A DNA stretch of 64,000 nt from Mucinivorans sp036654415. Its GTDB lineage: Bacteria > Bacteroidota > Bacteroidia > Bacteroidales > Rikenellaceae. The translations under genes were made by a program, and so were the position numbers. The notes below the pieces were generated by a model that did not search any database, was not told where the DNA came from, and saw nothing but the letters and a program-made list of their open reading frames with translations. This document shows, piece after piece, positions 41,890 to 50,326 of the stretch. The DNA is taken from positions 1 through 64,000 of the forward strand of contig JAVVSB010000004.1 in the NCBI GenBank assembly GCA_036654415.1, written 5' to 3'. The stretch's first letter is position 1, and the number at the start of each line of letters is the position of its first letter.

Positions 41890-42138
41890 ATGTTAGAAAA
41901 AGTAATTCAGCTAATGGCAAGGGTGTATAAGATAGACCCTTCGACTATAACTCGTAGCACAGATTTTCAAAAAGACCTAAAGTTGGACTCCATGAGCCTT
42001 GTACAGTCAGTTATCGAAATTGAAGACGAGTATGGCATCGAAATACCTGAACGAAAACTTTTCAAGATGAAAACCGTAGGCGACTTGGTGGACTACCTTG
42101 ATAAAATTTTCCCAAAGGGGGCTAAAGTCCTAGCTTAG
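41890..42138 (+). CDS. Acyl carrier protein (dedicated)
   Basis: 82 residues. The 4'-phosphopantetheine site is Ser34 in LKLDSMSLVQSVIEIED, and the acidic helix II and the GIEIPERKLFKMKTVGDLVD segment are typical of ACPs. The sequence differs from the usual Bacteroidetes AcpP, whose pantetheine motif is DSLD; here it is DSMS. It follows the acyl-AMP ligase and so is probably its carrier. Its 3' end overlaps the convergent fmt stop by 17 bp, leaving no terminator between the two genes. Confidence 0.9.
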   Translation: MLEKVIQLMARVYKIDPSTITRSTDFQKDLKLDSMSLVQSVIEIEDEYGIEIPERKLFKMKTVGDLVDYLDKIFPKGAKVLA

Positions 42139-43060
42139 AACCATTACCTCGGAGAAATTCGGCCGCTGACATAGCCCTCTTACCCGAAAGTTGCAAAGTG
42201 TCTATGTAGAGCCACCCATCCGCGCAACTTACTCTAAGTTGCTCATTATCAATATTTTCAAATACGCCACAACTATTAGTTTGTGGTGTGTTTTTATTGT
42301 CGGGGTGGCACTCAAAAATTTTGATTGTTGTGCCTGCCAACTCGCACCACGCAGCTGGATATGGAGCCAACCCTCTTATCTTATTGTAGACCTGGGTAAG
42401 TGGTTGGTCAAAAAATATTCGACAGTCGTCCTTAAAAATTTTAGGAGCAGGGGAGCTAACCATCATCGTTTGCGGTGTCAAGACAACACAACCACTGACT
42501 ATTTTATCGATGGTCTTTATAACCAACTCTGCACCCACTGCCATTAAACGGTCATGCAGTGCCCCTGCATTATCTGTTTCCGAAATCTCAACCTCCGTAG
42601 AATCTATAATCTCGCCTGAATCTATATTATGATCAAGGAAAAAAGTGGTTACCCCAGTTTTACTGTCACCATTAATTATCGCCCAGTTAATTGGCGCAGC
42701 ACCACGATAAGCAGGCAAGAGCGAAGCATGTAAGTTAAAGGTCCCCAAAGGCGGCATTGACCATATCACCTCGGGTAGCATCCTGAACGCTACTACAATA
42801 GCCAAGTCAGCCCTTAAGGCACGAAACTCTTCAACCCACTGCTCATTCTTGAGTTTTTCGGGCTGAAGTACATGGAGCCCATTCTCTAAGGCATATTTCT
42901 TAACCGCACTCTGCTGCATTTGCAAACCACGCCCAGCCTGCCTATCCGGAACAGTGACAACTCCAACAACATTATATCCGCACTCCAAAATTTTAGCTAA
43001 AGATGCTGCTGCAAATTCTGGAGTTCCCATAAACACTATACGTAAATCATGTGAATTCAT
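42122..43060 (-). CDS. fmt: Methionyl-tRNA formyltransferase
   Basis: 312 residues. Fmt formylates initiator Met-tRNA with 10-formyltetrahydrofolate. Signature: FMGTPEFAAASL near the start, NLHASLLPAYRGAAPINWAI with the catalytic His and SLLP loop, and INGDSKTGVTTFFLD with the Asp. The C-terminal OB-fold domain starts near residue 205. Last of three genes on the minus strand (lptF-type permease, ribBA, fmt), 32 bp after ribBA. Confidence 0.96.
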   Translation of the reverse strand: MNSHDLRIVFMGTPEFAAASLAKILECGYNVVGVVTVPDRQAGRGLQMQQSAVKKYALENGLHVLQPEKLKNEQWVEEFRALRADLAIVVAFRMLPEVIWSMPPLGTFNLHASLLPAYRGAAPINWAIINGDSKTGVTTFFLDHNIDSGEIIDSTEVEISETDNAGALHDRLMAVGAELVIKTIDKIVSGCVVLTPQTMMVSSPAPKIFKDDCRIFFDQPLTQVYNKIRGLAPYPAAWCELAGTTIKIFECHPDNKNTPQTNSCGVFENIDNEQLRVSCADGWLYIDTLQLSGKRAMSAAEFLRGNGSKLGL

Positions 43061-43092
43061 AAATAGTAGTAGTTACATTTGTAATATATTTA

Positions 43093-44316
43093 TTATTTTA
43101 CTTTTGTAAATATACCTAATTTATGCCCCATATCTCGCTCCTTTGATTCTAAGTATTTGATATTATATTTATTAGGTTCGATTACAATTGGCACATTTTC
43201 CACAATCTTAAGGCCATATCCCTCTAGACCAACACGCTTAGATGGATTATTTGTCATTAGACGAATTTTACGGACCCCTATTTCGCGGAGGATACTAGCA
43301 CCAACACCGTAATCTCTCTCGTCAGCTTTAAAGCCTAATTTTACATTCGCTTCCACAGTATCTAACCCCTCTTCCTGCAATTTGTAGGCCTTCATTTTAT
43401 TGAAAAATCCTATCCCACGCCCCTCTTGAGAAAGGTAGACCACAGCACCTGCACCAGCTTGTTGAATCATTTGCATCGAACGGTGAAGCTGCTCGCCACA
43501 ATCACATCTGCAAGAGCCAAAGACATCCCCCGTCAAGCACGAAGAGTGTACCCTAACTAACACACTATCATCATATTCCCAAGAACCCTTAATTAGAACT
43601 AAGTGCTCCAGACCATTACTTTTCTGAATAAAAGGTATAAGCTCAAATTCACCGTATTCAGTTGGCAACTTAACTTTCTCACCAGCAATCAATAGGGACT
43701 CTTGCTGTAAACGATAAGCGATTAAATCTGCTATCGAAATAATATGCAAATCAAATTTTTGTGCAATTTTAATCAACTCAGGCAGACGGGCCATAGTACC
43801 GTCCTCATTCATTATCTCAATCAAGGCTCCAGCTGGCTCTAAATCAGCCAGACGAGCCAAGTCAACCGCAGCCTCGGTATGCCCAGCACGACGCAAAACA
43901 CCACGATTTTGAGCCCTTAACGGGAAGATATGGCCAGGACGACCAAGGTCAGAGGGAGAGGTGGTAGGCAAGGCTAAAGCTCGAATAGTTTTAGCCCTAT
44001 CAGCAGCGGAAACCCCTGTTGAACAACCATTGCCCAACAAATCAACCGACACTGTAAATGGTGTCCCCAAAAGCGATGTGTTGTCTCCCACCATCATATC
44101 CATCTGTAACTCTCCACAACGCTCCATTGTGAGAGGCGTACATAACACACCACGCCCGTTATGCAGCATAAAATTAACCATCTCAGGAGTGATTTTTTCC
44201 GCTGCACAGACAAAATCACCCTCATTTTCACGGTCCTCATCGTCAACCACAATTATTATCTTGCCCTGACGAATATCTTCGACAGCCTGCTCAATCGTAC
44301 TTAAAATCTTTGTCAT
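43093..44316 (-). CDS. ribBA: Bifunctional riboflavin enzyme RibBA
   Basis: 407 residues in two domains. Residues 1-200: 3,4-dihydroxy-2-butanone-4-phosphate synthase (VDDEDRENEGDFVCAAE with the acidic metal ligands, PSDLGRPGHIFPLRA, GVLRRAGHTEAAVDLARLA). From about 205: GTP cyclohydrolase II (VHSSCLTGDVFGSCRCDCGEQ with the three zinc Cys, YLSQEGRGIGF, SNNPSK-type MTNNPSKRVGLEGYG). Both catalytic sites look intact. No FMN riboswitch is seen, as the gene is inside an operon and overlaps the upstream permease gene by 4 bp. Confidence 0.96.
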   Translation of the reverse strand: MTKILSTIEQAVEDIRQGKIIIVVDDEDRENEGDFVCAAEKITPEMVNFMLHNGRGVLCTPLTMERCGELQMDMMVGDNTSLLGTPFTVSVDLLGNGCSTGVSAADRAKTIRALALPTTSPSDLGRPGHIFPLRAQNRGVLRRAGHTEAAVDLARLADLEPAGALIEIMNEDGTMARLPELIKIAQKFDLHIISIADLIAYRLQQESLLIAGEKVKLPTEYGEFELIPFIQKSNGLEHLVLIKGSWEYDDSVLVRVHSSCLTGDVFGSCRCDCGEQLHRSMQMIQQAGAGAVVYLSQEGRGIGFFNKMKAYKLQEEGLDTVEANVKLGFKADERDYGVGASILREIGVRKIRLMTNNPSKRVGLEGYGLKIVENVPIVIEPNKYNIKYLESKERDMGHKLGIFTKVK

Positions 44317-45752
44317 CTTTTATTTAATTTACTCTTTATATATGTTACAACTTGTTTATATTTAGCCAAATAGGCATCAGTATTAAATAGGGCAGAGTCG
44401 TTAGCCGACTTGTAAGTTAGAAATATTGCTATAGGAAATAATATAAAACTCGACATCCAAACACCAACAAATGCAGGGAAAGCACCATCGTTGACAAATT
44501 TTTCGCCAGTTATAGTAATAATATAGTATATCACAAAGAAAATAACCGACACCACAATAGGCATCCCGATACCCCCTTTTCTAATAATAGCTCCCAAAGG
44601 GGCCCCGATAAGGAAAAAAATCATAATTGAAAAAGGGAGCACTAATTTGCGCTGAAACTCAATTTGTGCAGAATACAACAATGAAGAGGTGTAACGCGTA
44701 TATTCGGATTCAGAAACTACATAGTTTTTGGCATCACCAGCCACATTGGTAGCCTTTAAAAACACATTATTACGCATATCAACTCCCATTGTATCAATAG
44801 TTTTAACTATATTATCTTGCTTGGCAAAACTGGGTATAGAGTCTAAATCATAACCACCAAAACGCTTATAGAGATAGTTTTTGATAATATTGTTCGAGAA
44901 CCTAGTTATAAGTGAATCCTGTACATAACCCAGAGAATCAATGGTATACGATAATTGAGATATGTTTTTGGTTTGACTTTGCGAATTAAATGCAGCCATA
45001 TCACCTCTCTCAAAAGCAAACCCAGACAAAGGCATCAACATATCCTGCCGCGAGAAAATATGGTGGGTTAAGGTATCCTGAGTATACCACTGATAATCTC
45101 GGTTTTTCTCATAAATTTGACCATTAAATAGCTTAACTACTAAGTATTTACGATCATCAGATATACGTATATAACCAGAGTCTGCCACAATAGTTTGCAT
45201 CTTATCATTTTTGGCATTACTGTATATCAAAACTTCGTTAAGTCGATTAGTCTCAGGGTCTTGACGGCCAACACGGATACTCATATCGGGTATACCATTA
45301 AAGAAAATACCATCTTGAAACTTCAACTCCTGTTTTTGCTTGGAAATGTCACTACGCAATGAGAACATCTGCTTCCATGAATACGGGGTTAAATTGTTGA
45401 TAACAAAGAAACTACCAATGCATACCACCACCATCAATATTATTAAAGGCCTCATAATCCTTGGCAGTGAAATTCCAGCTGCCTTGAGTGCAAGCAATTC
45501 ATTGTTTTCGCCCAAATTACCCATCGTCATAATGGAAGCGAGCAGGGTAGCTAATGGCAAACCCATAGGAATCAACGTCATTAGTGCATACATCACTAAC
45601 TCAGCTATTATATTCATTGATAAGCCTTTACCTACTAATTCATCTATTCTCATCCACAAAAAGTGCATCAGAAGGATAAACATGACAATAAAAAACGTCA
45701 AGACCATAGGTCCAACATAGGCTTTTAATACAAATTTATATGTGGTCTTCAC
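44313..45752 (-). CDS. LptF/LptG family (YjgP/YjgQ) permease
   Basis: 479 residues with three membrane segments at each end and a large periplasmic domain between about residues 125 and 380. Motifs such as FIVMFILLMHFLWMRIDELVGKGL at the N-terminus and GGIGMPIVVSVIFFVIYY near residue 395 are typical of Bacteroidetes LptF/LptG proteins, which extract lipopolysaccharide for transport to the outer membrane with the LptB ATPase. Which of F or G it is cannot be told here. First gene of the ribBA/fmt operon. Confidence 0.9.
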   Translation of the reverse strand: MKTTYKFVLKAYVGPMVLTFFIVMFILLMHFLWMRIDELVGKGLSMNIIAELVMYALMTLIPMGLPLATLLASIMTMGNLGENNELLALKAAGISLPRIMRPLIILMVVVCIGSFFVINNLTPYSWKQMFSLRSDISKQKQELKFQDGIFFNGIPDMSIRVGRQDPETNRLNEVLIYSNAKNDKMQTIVADSGYIRISDDRKYLVVKLFNGQIYEKNRDYQWYTQDTLTHHIFSRQDMLMPLSGFAFERGDMAAFNSQSQTKNISQLSYTIDSLGYVQDSLITRFSNNIIKNYLYKRFGGYDLDSIPSFAKQDNIVKTIDTMGVDMRNNVFLKATNVAGDAKNYVVSESEYTRYTSSLLYSAQIEFQRKLVLPFSIMIFFLIGAPLGAIIRKGGIGMPIVVSVIFFVIYYIITITGEKFVNDGAFPAFVGVWMSSFILFPIAIFLTYKSANDSALFNTDAYLAKYKQVVTYIKSKLNKR

Positions 45753-45793
45753 TAAAATTCAGCTGAAAATAACCAAAGGGGTCATACGTAAAT

Positions 45794-45830
45794 AAAAAAA
45801 GTAACTCAGATTACAAAGTTACTATTTTTT
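45794..45830 (-). terminator. Terminator of the START-like gene
   Basis: GTAACT (45801-45806) pairs with AGTTAC (45817-45822), flanked by A7 and a long T run, partly over the last codons of the START-like gene. The same stretch holds a CAAAGTTA (minus-strand TAACTTTG) that could be the -7 of the lptF-type operon. Confidence 0.6.
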
Positions 45831-46205
45831 TGCACACCCAATATATCTTTTTAATTTTTCGACCTGTTTGTTCCATACATTAATGCTTTCATGGTACTCA
45901 TCAGAAGATGTAAAATCTGTAATAATCAACGAGATATCCCCAGTAAGTTCCTGACTAATTATTCTAAACTCAAAATAGTATTCCTTGTCATCGCCCCATT
46001 GCAATCGTACAAAAACATTCTCCTTGGAAGCCACCAAATGCGCCACAGAGGGGACTTTATTCCAAACGATAGCGAACTCCTTATTATCTTGTGTTTTAAC
46101 ATCATCAGCAAACCATTCTTTCAACCCCTCTGGAGTTGAAAAGGCCTTATACAGAGACGATTTAGATGTCCCAAAAGGATATTCCAAAGTCATTTTGTGC
46201 ATCAT
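45822..46205 (-). CDS. START-like (AHSA1/SRPBCC) domain protein
   Basis: 127 residues, a single lipid-binding-type START/AHSA1 domain: LEYPFGTSKSSLYKAFSTPEGLKEWFADDVKT is the usual opening (the EWFAD motif is diagnostic), then strands with FAIVWNKVPSVAHLVAS and a C-terminal helix (VWNKQVEKLKRYI). The ligand is unknown; Bacteroidetes carry one highly conserved copy. The start might also be the Met at 46202. Single gene with its own hairpin. Confidence 0.9.
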   Translation of the reverse strand: MMHKMTLEYPFGTSKSSLYKAFSTPEGLKEWFADDVKTQDNKEFAIVWNKVPSVAHLVASKENVFVRLQWGDDKEYYFEFRIISQELTGDISLIITDFTSSDEYHESINVWNKQVEKLKRYIGCAKK

Positions 46206-46363
46206 TGGTCAGTGATTTAGAATTACATTGGCACAATGTAGGCAATTTTCACATAAATACCAAATAATCAACAAATAAATTCTGGTATTCAAATTTACTA
46301 AACATAATATATATTATAGTGATATGAATTCGTACAGAATCTAATTCAAACACATCTACAAAA

Positions 46364-46909
46364 CTACTCTTTGACTGAGTATATCTCACAACTCATGTCA
46401 TCATAAAAAACCATAACACGTTTGGTCTTTTTTAAATCACTATTAATCGCAGAGGAGGCACTGTTGGGCAATTCTGTAGTACGAGACTCCGAGGCATCAA
46501 TTTCTACAGCAGAAGATTTACACTCGGCATCAGAAGAGGTATAGCTATTTTTAGAAGAAACAGTTGAAGGTTCAAAAGCTTTTAATGTTTTAACATCTGT
46601 AAATAGAGGCTCATTAATAACATTAACACTCTTATTATCAGTGAAATTTTCGTGTTTCACATCAGTAACTACTGAACTATTCACAAAATTAACGTCACCA
46701 CTTCTATACATGGAGCCAAAACCATTAATCAACCAGTCTGGATTAACTTCAGGGAAACGTCGTAACATGCGAGCTACAAAATCAAAGTTAGGATTGTTAC
46801 GACCGGACATAATATGCGAAATATTAGATGGTTGAACCTCCATTATCTCCGCAAATTTTACAGCTGTAAAATTTTGTGCATTCATAAATTCTAATAATCT
46901 CTCTTTCAT
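46364..46909 (-). CDS. XRE-family helix-turn-helix regulator
   Basis: 181 residues counted from the ATG at 46909 (MKERLLEFMNAQNFT); the longer frame to 46960 adds an unlikely N-terminus and includes the -7 element. The HTH is in residues 1-60 (TAVKFAEIMEVQPSNISHIMSGRNNP) followed by FDFVARMLRRFPEVNPDWLINGFGSMYR, the standard Bacteroidetes arrangement. A Ser/Thr/Asp-rich unordered linker of about 80 residues leads to a conserved C-terminal strand pair (RVMVFYDDMSCEIYS). It stands beside a very AT-rich 355-bp spacer that may contain its own operator. Target genes unknown. Confidence 0.88.
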   Translation of the reverse strand: MKERLLEFMNAQNFTAVKFAEIMEVQPSNISHIMSGRNNPNFDFVARMLRRFPEVNPDWLINGFGSMYRSGDVNFVNSSVVTDVKHENFTDNKSVNVINEPLFTDVKTLKAFEPSTVSSKNSYTSSDAECKSSAVEIDASESRTTELPNSASSAINSDLKKTKRVMVFYDDMSCEIYSVKE

Positions 46910-46935
46910 CTGTACGCTAATACTTAAATTATTTA

Positions 46936-46943
46936 CAAATATA
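46936..46943 (-). promoter_or_regulatory. -7 element of the XRE gene
   Basis: TATATTTG on the minus strand, 26 bp before the ATG, with TTTG 18 bp upstream. Confidence 0.5.
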
Positions 46944-46960
46944 CACAAATTATAACACAC

Positions 46961-47248
46961 ACAAAATTATTTTTATTAATTAACTAATCATTACTAATCT
47001 TATAGTTTATATAATAATCATAAACAATTGATAATAAGTAAATTAATGCACTTAAGTATTTGATTATGTATTCATATATTCTAATTTATACTGGCTTATG
47101 TATATTCAACATGAATAATAACTATAAATACACGCATATAACTATCTCATATCTATGCATTTAATCTTAAATATGATGTCTGCTATATTCAGTATTACAC
47201 ATGTGACTATTGTTATTATTACATATGTATACGCTATAAATACTATAG
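46961..47248. other. AT-rich intergenic spacer with no gene
   Basis: About 290 bp of AT-rich sequence (well above 75 percent A+T) with no plausible open frame, tRNA or hairpin. It holds many ATA/TAT runs and small palindromes such as ACACATGTG and ACATATGTAT. It may be curved DNA or a binding region for the adjacent regulator; nothing more is supported. Confidence 0.6.
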
Positions 47249-47299
47249 GACACAAAAAAATGCCGTAACTTTATAAAAAGTTACGGCATTTTTTGTGTC
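47249..47299. terminator. Terminator after the HIT gene
   Basis: A 20-plus-bp stem (47249-47270 with 47279-47299, core AATGCCGTAACT), flanked by A and T runs. It ends the eight-gene pgm-to-HIT operon. Confidence 0.9.
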
Positions 47300-47316
47300 A
47301 ACGGACTACTCTATTT

Positions 47317-47703
47317 TTAAATTTTAAGTAATGTGGTTATTTGACGAAATTCCTCATCGGTCAGTTTTAGCTTAGCTTTAGTAAAATCAGCATCAGCCAT
47401 TGTATTCAATGGCACAAGGTGAATGTGTGCATGAGGGACATCAAGTCCAAAAACCATTACCGCCACTCTTTTACAATTGATTTTAGATTTAATACTCGAT
47501 GCAACTTTTTGAGCAAACTTCATAAGAGATGCCAATTCATCAGCATCTATATCGAATATGTAATCAACCTCATGCTTTGGCACTACTAAGACATGACCAC
47601 GAACCAAAGGATTGATGTCCAGAAAAGCGATGTGCGCATCATCCTCAGCTATTTTATAACATGGGATATCTCCTTGAATAATTTTTGTAAATATTGAACT
47701 CAT
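47317..47703 (-). CDS. HIT family nucleotide-binding protein
   Basis: 128 residues with the HIT motif HAHIHLVP (residues about 91-98) and IFTKIIQGDIPCYKIAEDD at the N-terminus, as in bacterial HinT-like proteins. They hydrolyse nucleoside phosphoramidates or dinucleoside polyphosphates. Its ATG overlaps the stop of the 127-residue membrane protein by 4 bp. Last gene of the operon. Confidence 0.93.
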   Translation of the reverse strand: MSSIFTKIIQGDIPCYKIAEDDAHIAFLDINPLVRGHVLVVPKHEVDYIFDIDADELASLMKFAQKVASSIKSKINCKRVAVMVFGLDVPHAHIHLVPLNTMADADFTKAKLKLTDEEFRQITTLLKI

Positions 47704-48083
47704 AATTCCATATATTTAGGTTTTAAAATTTCACTGTATATCACGGCTTTACGCAAATCAAAGTCAAAATCATCAACCTTAATTGGAATGATACTAACAG
47801 CAGCCTCGGACTCCCCCTGCTCCTGTGGTCTAAGGACACAAATAGACGGCTGAACAAAGTCATCAGCAGGTATGTCTTCATCGTTTATGACATCCTGATA
47901 TTCAGAGGTATCACTACTCTGCTGCTCATAATTAGATGCAGGAACAGACCAAGGAAAAGGAAAATTTTCACCTGTAGGTTGTTGTGAACCCTCATCCTGG
48001 AGAATCTTTCGTAGGGCCGAACTTTTGGATTTGACTAATGCAATAACCCCGACCAACAGAATAATGATAATGAATGATGTCAT
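47700..48083 (-). CDS. Small single-pass membrane protein with acidic tail
   Basis: 127 residues: one N-terminal membrane helix (residues 2-17), a short basic stretch (KSKSSALRK), then about 100 acidic, Gln- and Ser-rich residues with little predicted order, ending with a more hydrophobic region. I do not recognise a family. It sits between relA/spoT (10-bp gap) and the HIT gene (4-bp overlap) in a tight operon, so it is very likely a real, expressed gene. Topology is probably N-out with a long cytoplasmic tail, following the positive-inside rule. Confidence 0.75.
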   Translation of the reverse strand: MTSFIIIILLVGVIALVKSKSSALRKILQDEGSQQPTGENFPFPWSVPASNYEQQSSDTSEYQDVINDEDIPADDFVQPSICVLRPQEQGESEAAVSIIPIKVDDFDFDLRKAVIYSEILKPKYMEL

Positions 48084-48093
48084 AATTAACTAA

Positions 48094-50319
48094 TTAATTA
48101 ACGTTTTCGCTCTCTATACGTAATATTTTTTCAACGCCTTTTATTTGAGAAACCTTCTGCATAATAATTTTTAAATCATCATTTCCACGTACATAAAGGC
48201 TTATTTTGCCATCAAAAATTCCATCATGGCTATGAAATTCTATTTCACGAATATTGACATTCAACTCTCCAGAGATAACCTGAGCCAAATCCAACATAAT
48301 CCCCATACGGTCTATTCCACGCAGTGAAAGAACTGTAAGATATGACATTACTTTCTCGCTTGACCACTGGGCTGGGACTATTGTATTGCCATGCTGTGCT
48401 GAGATTTTTACTGCCATGGGACATTTTTTCTTGTGCACAACAACCTGCCCATCCTCTTGTTTAAAACCGATAATAACATCACCAGGTATTGGACGGCAAC
48501 ATTCAGCAATGATAAAATCTGCTGAACCACTTGATTCACTCTTCTTTACAGCAGAATTTCCTCCTCCAAAACCGAAGGTATTGGTTAACTGAAGAGTCCA
48601 ATATTTCATCAATTTTGAAGCCGAATTTTGTCGCAATATCTTATCTATACCATCAAGATTAATAATTTCGGCCCCCAACTTACTATAAAACTCATCTTTA
48701 TTACCACAATTATAAGCTGGGAGGACCTTACGGAATACTCTGGCTTGCAGTGTAATACCCTCTTTTTTCATCTCAGCCTCAAATAGTTGCTGACCAGCTT
48801 TTATACAACTCTCTTTATCACGTTTGAGATACTGTTTGATATGTGTTTTGGCTTTGGCTGTGGTCACATGGCTTAGCCACACGGGCGAAGGAACCACACT
48901 AGGCGAGGTTAATATCTCTATTTGATCGCCAGCATTTATCTCTGTAAAAAGGGTGACCAATTTATTATTTATCTTAGCCCCCAGTGCGCTATTTCCAATC
49001 TTGGAGTGAACATCATATGCAAAATCTAACGCTGTAGCTCCTTTAGGCATAGTTCTTGAATCTCCAGCTGGAGTAAAAACCATTATTTCAGATACTTGTA
49101 GATTCATTTTGAAATTGTCCAAAAATTCTACCGCATCTTCAGCTGGATTATTTAACGCCTCACGTAATTTGCCCAACCATTGGTCGAGTTCAATATCATT
49201 ATCGCGGTCACCATCTTCCAATTCACCTAACTCACCACTCTGCTTGGATTTGTAGGCCCAATGGGCAGCAAAACCACGCTCGGCAATGTCGTTCATTCGT
49301 GTGGAACGAATCTGCACCTCGGCCCACGTACCATCGGGGCCCATTACCGTACAGTGCAATGCCTCGTATCCATTAGCCTTGGGAGTATTGACCCAATCTC
49401 TAATTCTATCAGTTTTAGGCTTATAAATATCTGTTATCAAGGAGTATATATGCCAACACTGAGACTTCTCTGGAATTTGTTCAGAGGGGTTGAATATAAT
49501 CCTTATGGCAAACAAATCATAGATGTCATCAAAGGTTATCCCCTTGAGTTTCATCTTTTTCCATATCGAATAGATTGACTTAACTCGACCCGAAATTTCA
49601 AATGAGATGCCGTTACTATGCAGTTTTTTGATTATAGGAGCATTAAATCTTTCGATAAAAGCTGTACGTTGAGCATTAGTTTGAGCCAATTTTTCAGCAA
49701 TTTCTGCATATTCATCTGGGAAACGATATTTCAAAGAGAGCTCTTCCAGCTCTATTTTGATATTATACAGTCCCAAACGGTGAGCCAGAGGTGCAAACAG
49801 ATAGATAGTCTCGCTGGCTATTTTCATCTGTTTATGTTGCGGCATCGACCCCAATGTGCGCATATTATGTAGACGGTCGGCTATCTTAATGATAATCACT
49901 CTAATATCATCAGACAAAGTGAGCAACATCTTTTTAAAGTTCTCTGCTTGTTCTGAACTTTCCTTATCAAAAACACCAGAAAGTTTAGTAAGCCCATCAA
50001 CCATCGAGGATATTTTGGTTCCAAAACGATGTTCAATATCCTCAAGCGTATATTCGGTATCTTCCACCACGTCATGCAACAGAGCAGTGACCACCGATTT
50101 GACACCAAGTCCTATTTCAGAGACTAAAATTTTTGCAACAGACAAAGGATGAGTTATATATGGCTCTCCTGATTTGCGTTTAACACCCTTATGAGCATCA
50201 CGCGCAAAAACAAAAGCGGAACGAACTAATGCAATATCTTCATCAGATTTACAAACGCCCTTACAACTTTCCAACAACTCCTCAAAGAGTTGCTCAACTA
50301 ACTCATCGTCCTTGTTCAT
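48094..50319 (-). CDS. Bifunctional (p)ppGpp synthetase/hydrolase (RelA/SpoT)
   Basis: 741 residues. The HD hydrolase domain has HDVVEDTEYTLEDIEHRFG (His82-Asp83 and Glu-Asp), followed by the synthetase domain (DIYDLFAIRIIF, KANGYEALHCTVMGPDG, AEVQIRSTRMNDIAERGFAAHWAYK), the TGS domain (VFTPAGDSRTMPKGATALDFA), a zinc-finger/CC domain with CCRPIPGDVIIGF, and a C-terminal ACT domain. Both active sites look complete, so it makes and degrades the alarmone. Lies 7 bp downstream of recA. Confidence 0.97.
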   Translation of the reverse strand: MNKDDELVEQLFEELLESCKGVCKSDEDIALVRSAFVFARDAHKGVKRKSGEPYITHPLSVAKILVSEIGLGVKSVVTALLHDVVEDTEYTLEDIEHRFGTKISSMVDGLTKLSGVFDKESSEQAENFKKMLLTLSDDIRVIIIKIADRLHNMRTLGSMPQHKQMKIASETIYLFAPLAHRLGLYNIKIELEELSLKYRFPDEYAEIAEKLAQTNAQRTAFIERFNAPIIKKLHSNGISFEISGRVKSIYSIWKKMKLKGITFDDIYDLFAIRIIFNPSEQIPEKSQCWHIYSLITDIYKPKTDRIRDWVNTPKANGYEALHCTVMGPDGTWAEVQIRSTRMNDIAERGFAAHWAYKSKQSGELGELEDGDRDNDIELDQWLGKLREALNNPAEDAVEFLDNFKMNLQVSEIMVFTPAGDSRTMPKGATALDFAYDVHSKIGNSALGAKINNKLVTLFTEINAGDQIEILTSPSVVPSPVWLSHVTTAKAKTHIKQYLKRDKESCIKAGQQLFEAEMKKEGITLQARVFRKVLPAYNCGNKDEFYSKLGAEIINLDGIDKILRQNSASKLMKYWTLQLTNTFGFGGGNSAVKKSESSGSADFIIAECCRPIPGDVIIGFKQEDGQVVVHKKKCPMAVKISAQHGNTIVPAQWSSEKVMSYLTVLSLRGIDRMGIMLDLAQVISGELNVNIREIEFHSHDGIFDGKISLYVRGNDDLKIIMQKVSQIKGVEKILRIESENVN

Positions 50320-50326
50320 AAATTAT

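Noticed and set aside
46910..46960. Longer start of the XRE gene
   Set aside because: Spans the likely -7 element; Met at 46909 gives the normal MKERL start.
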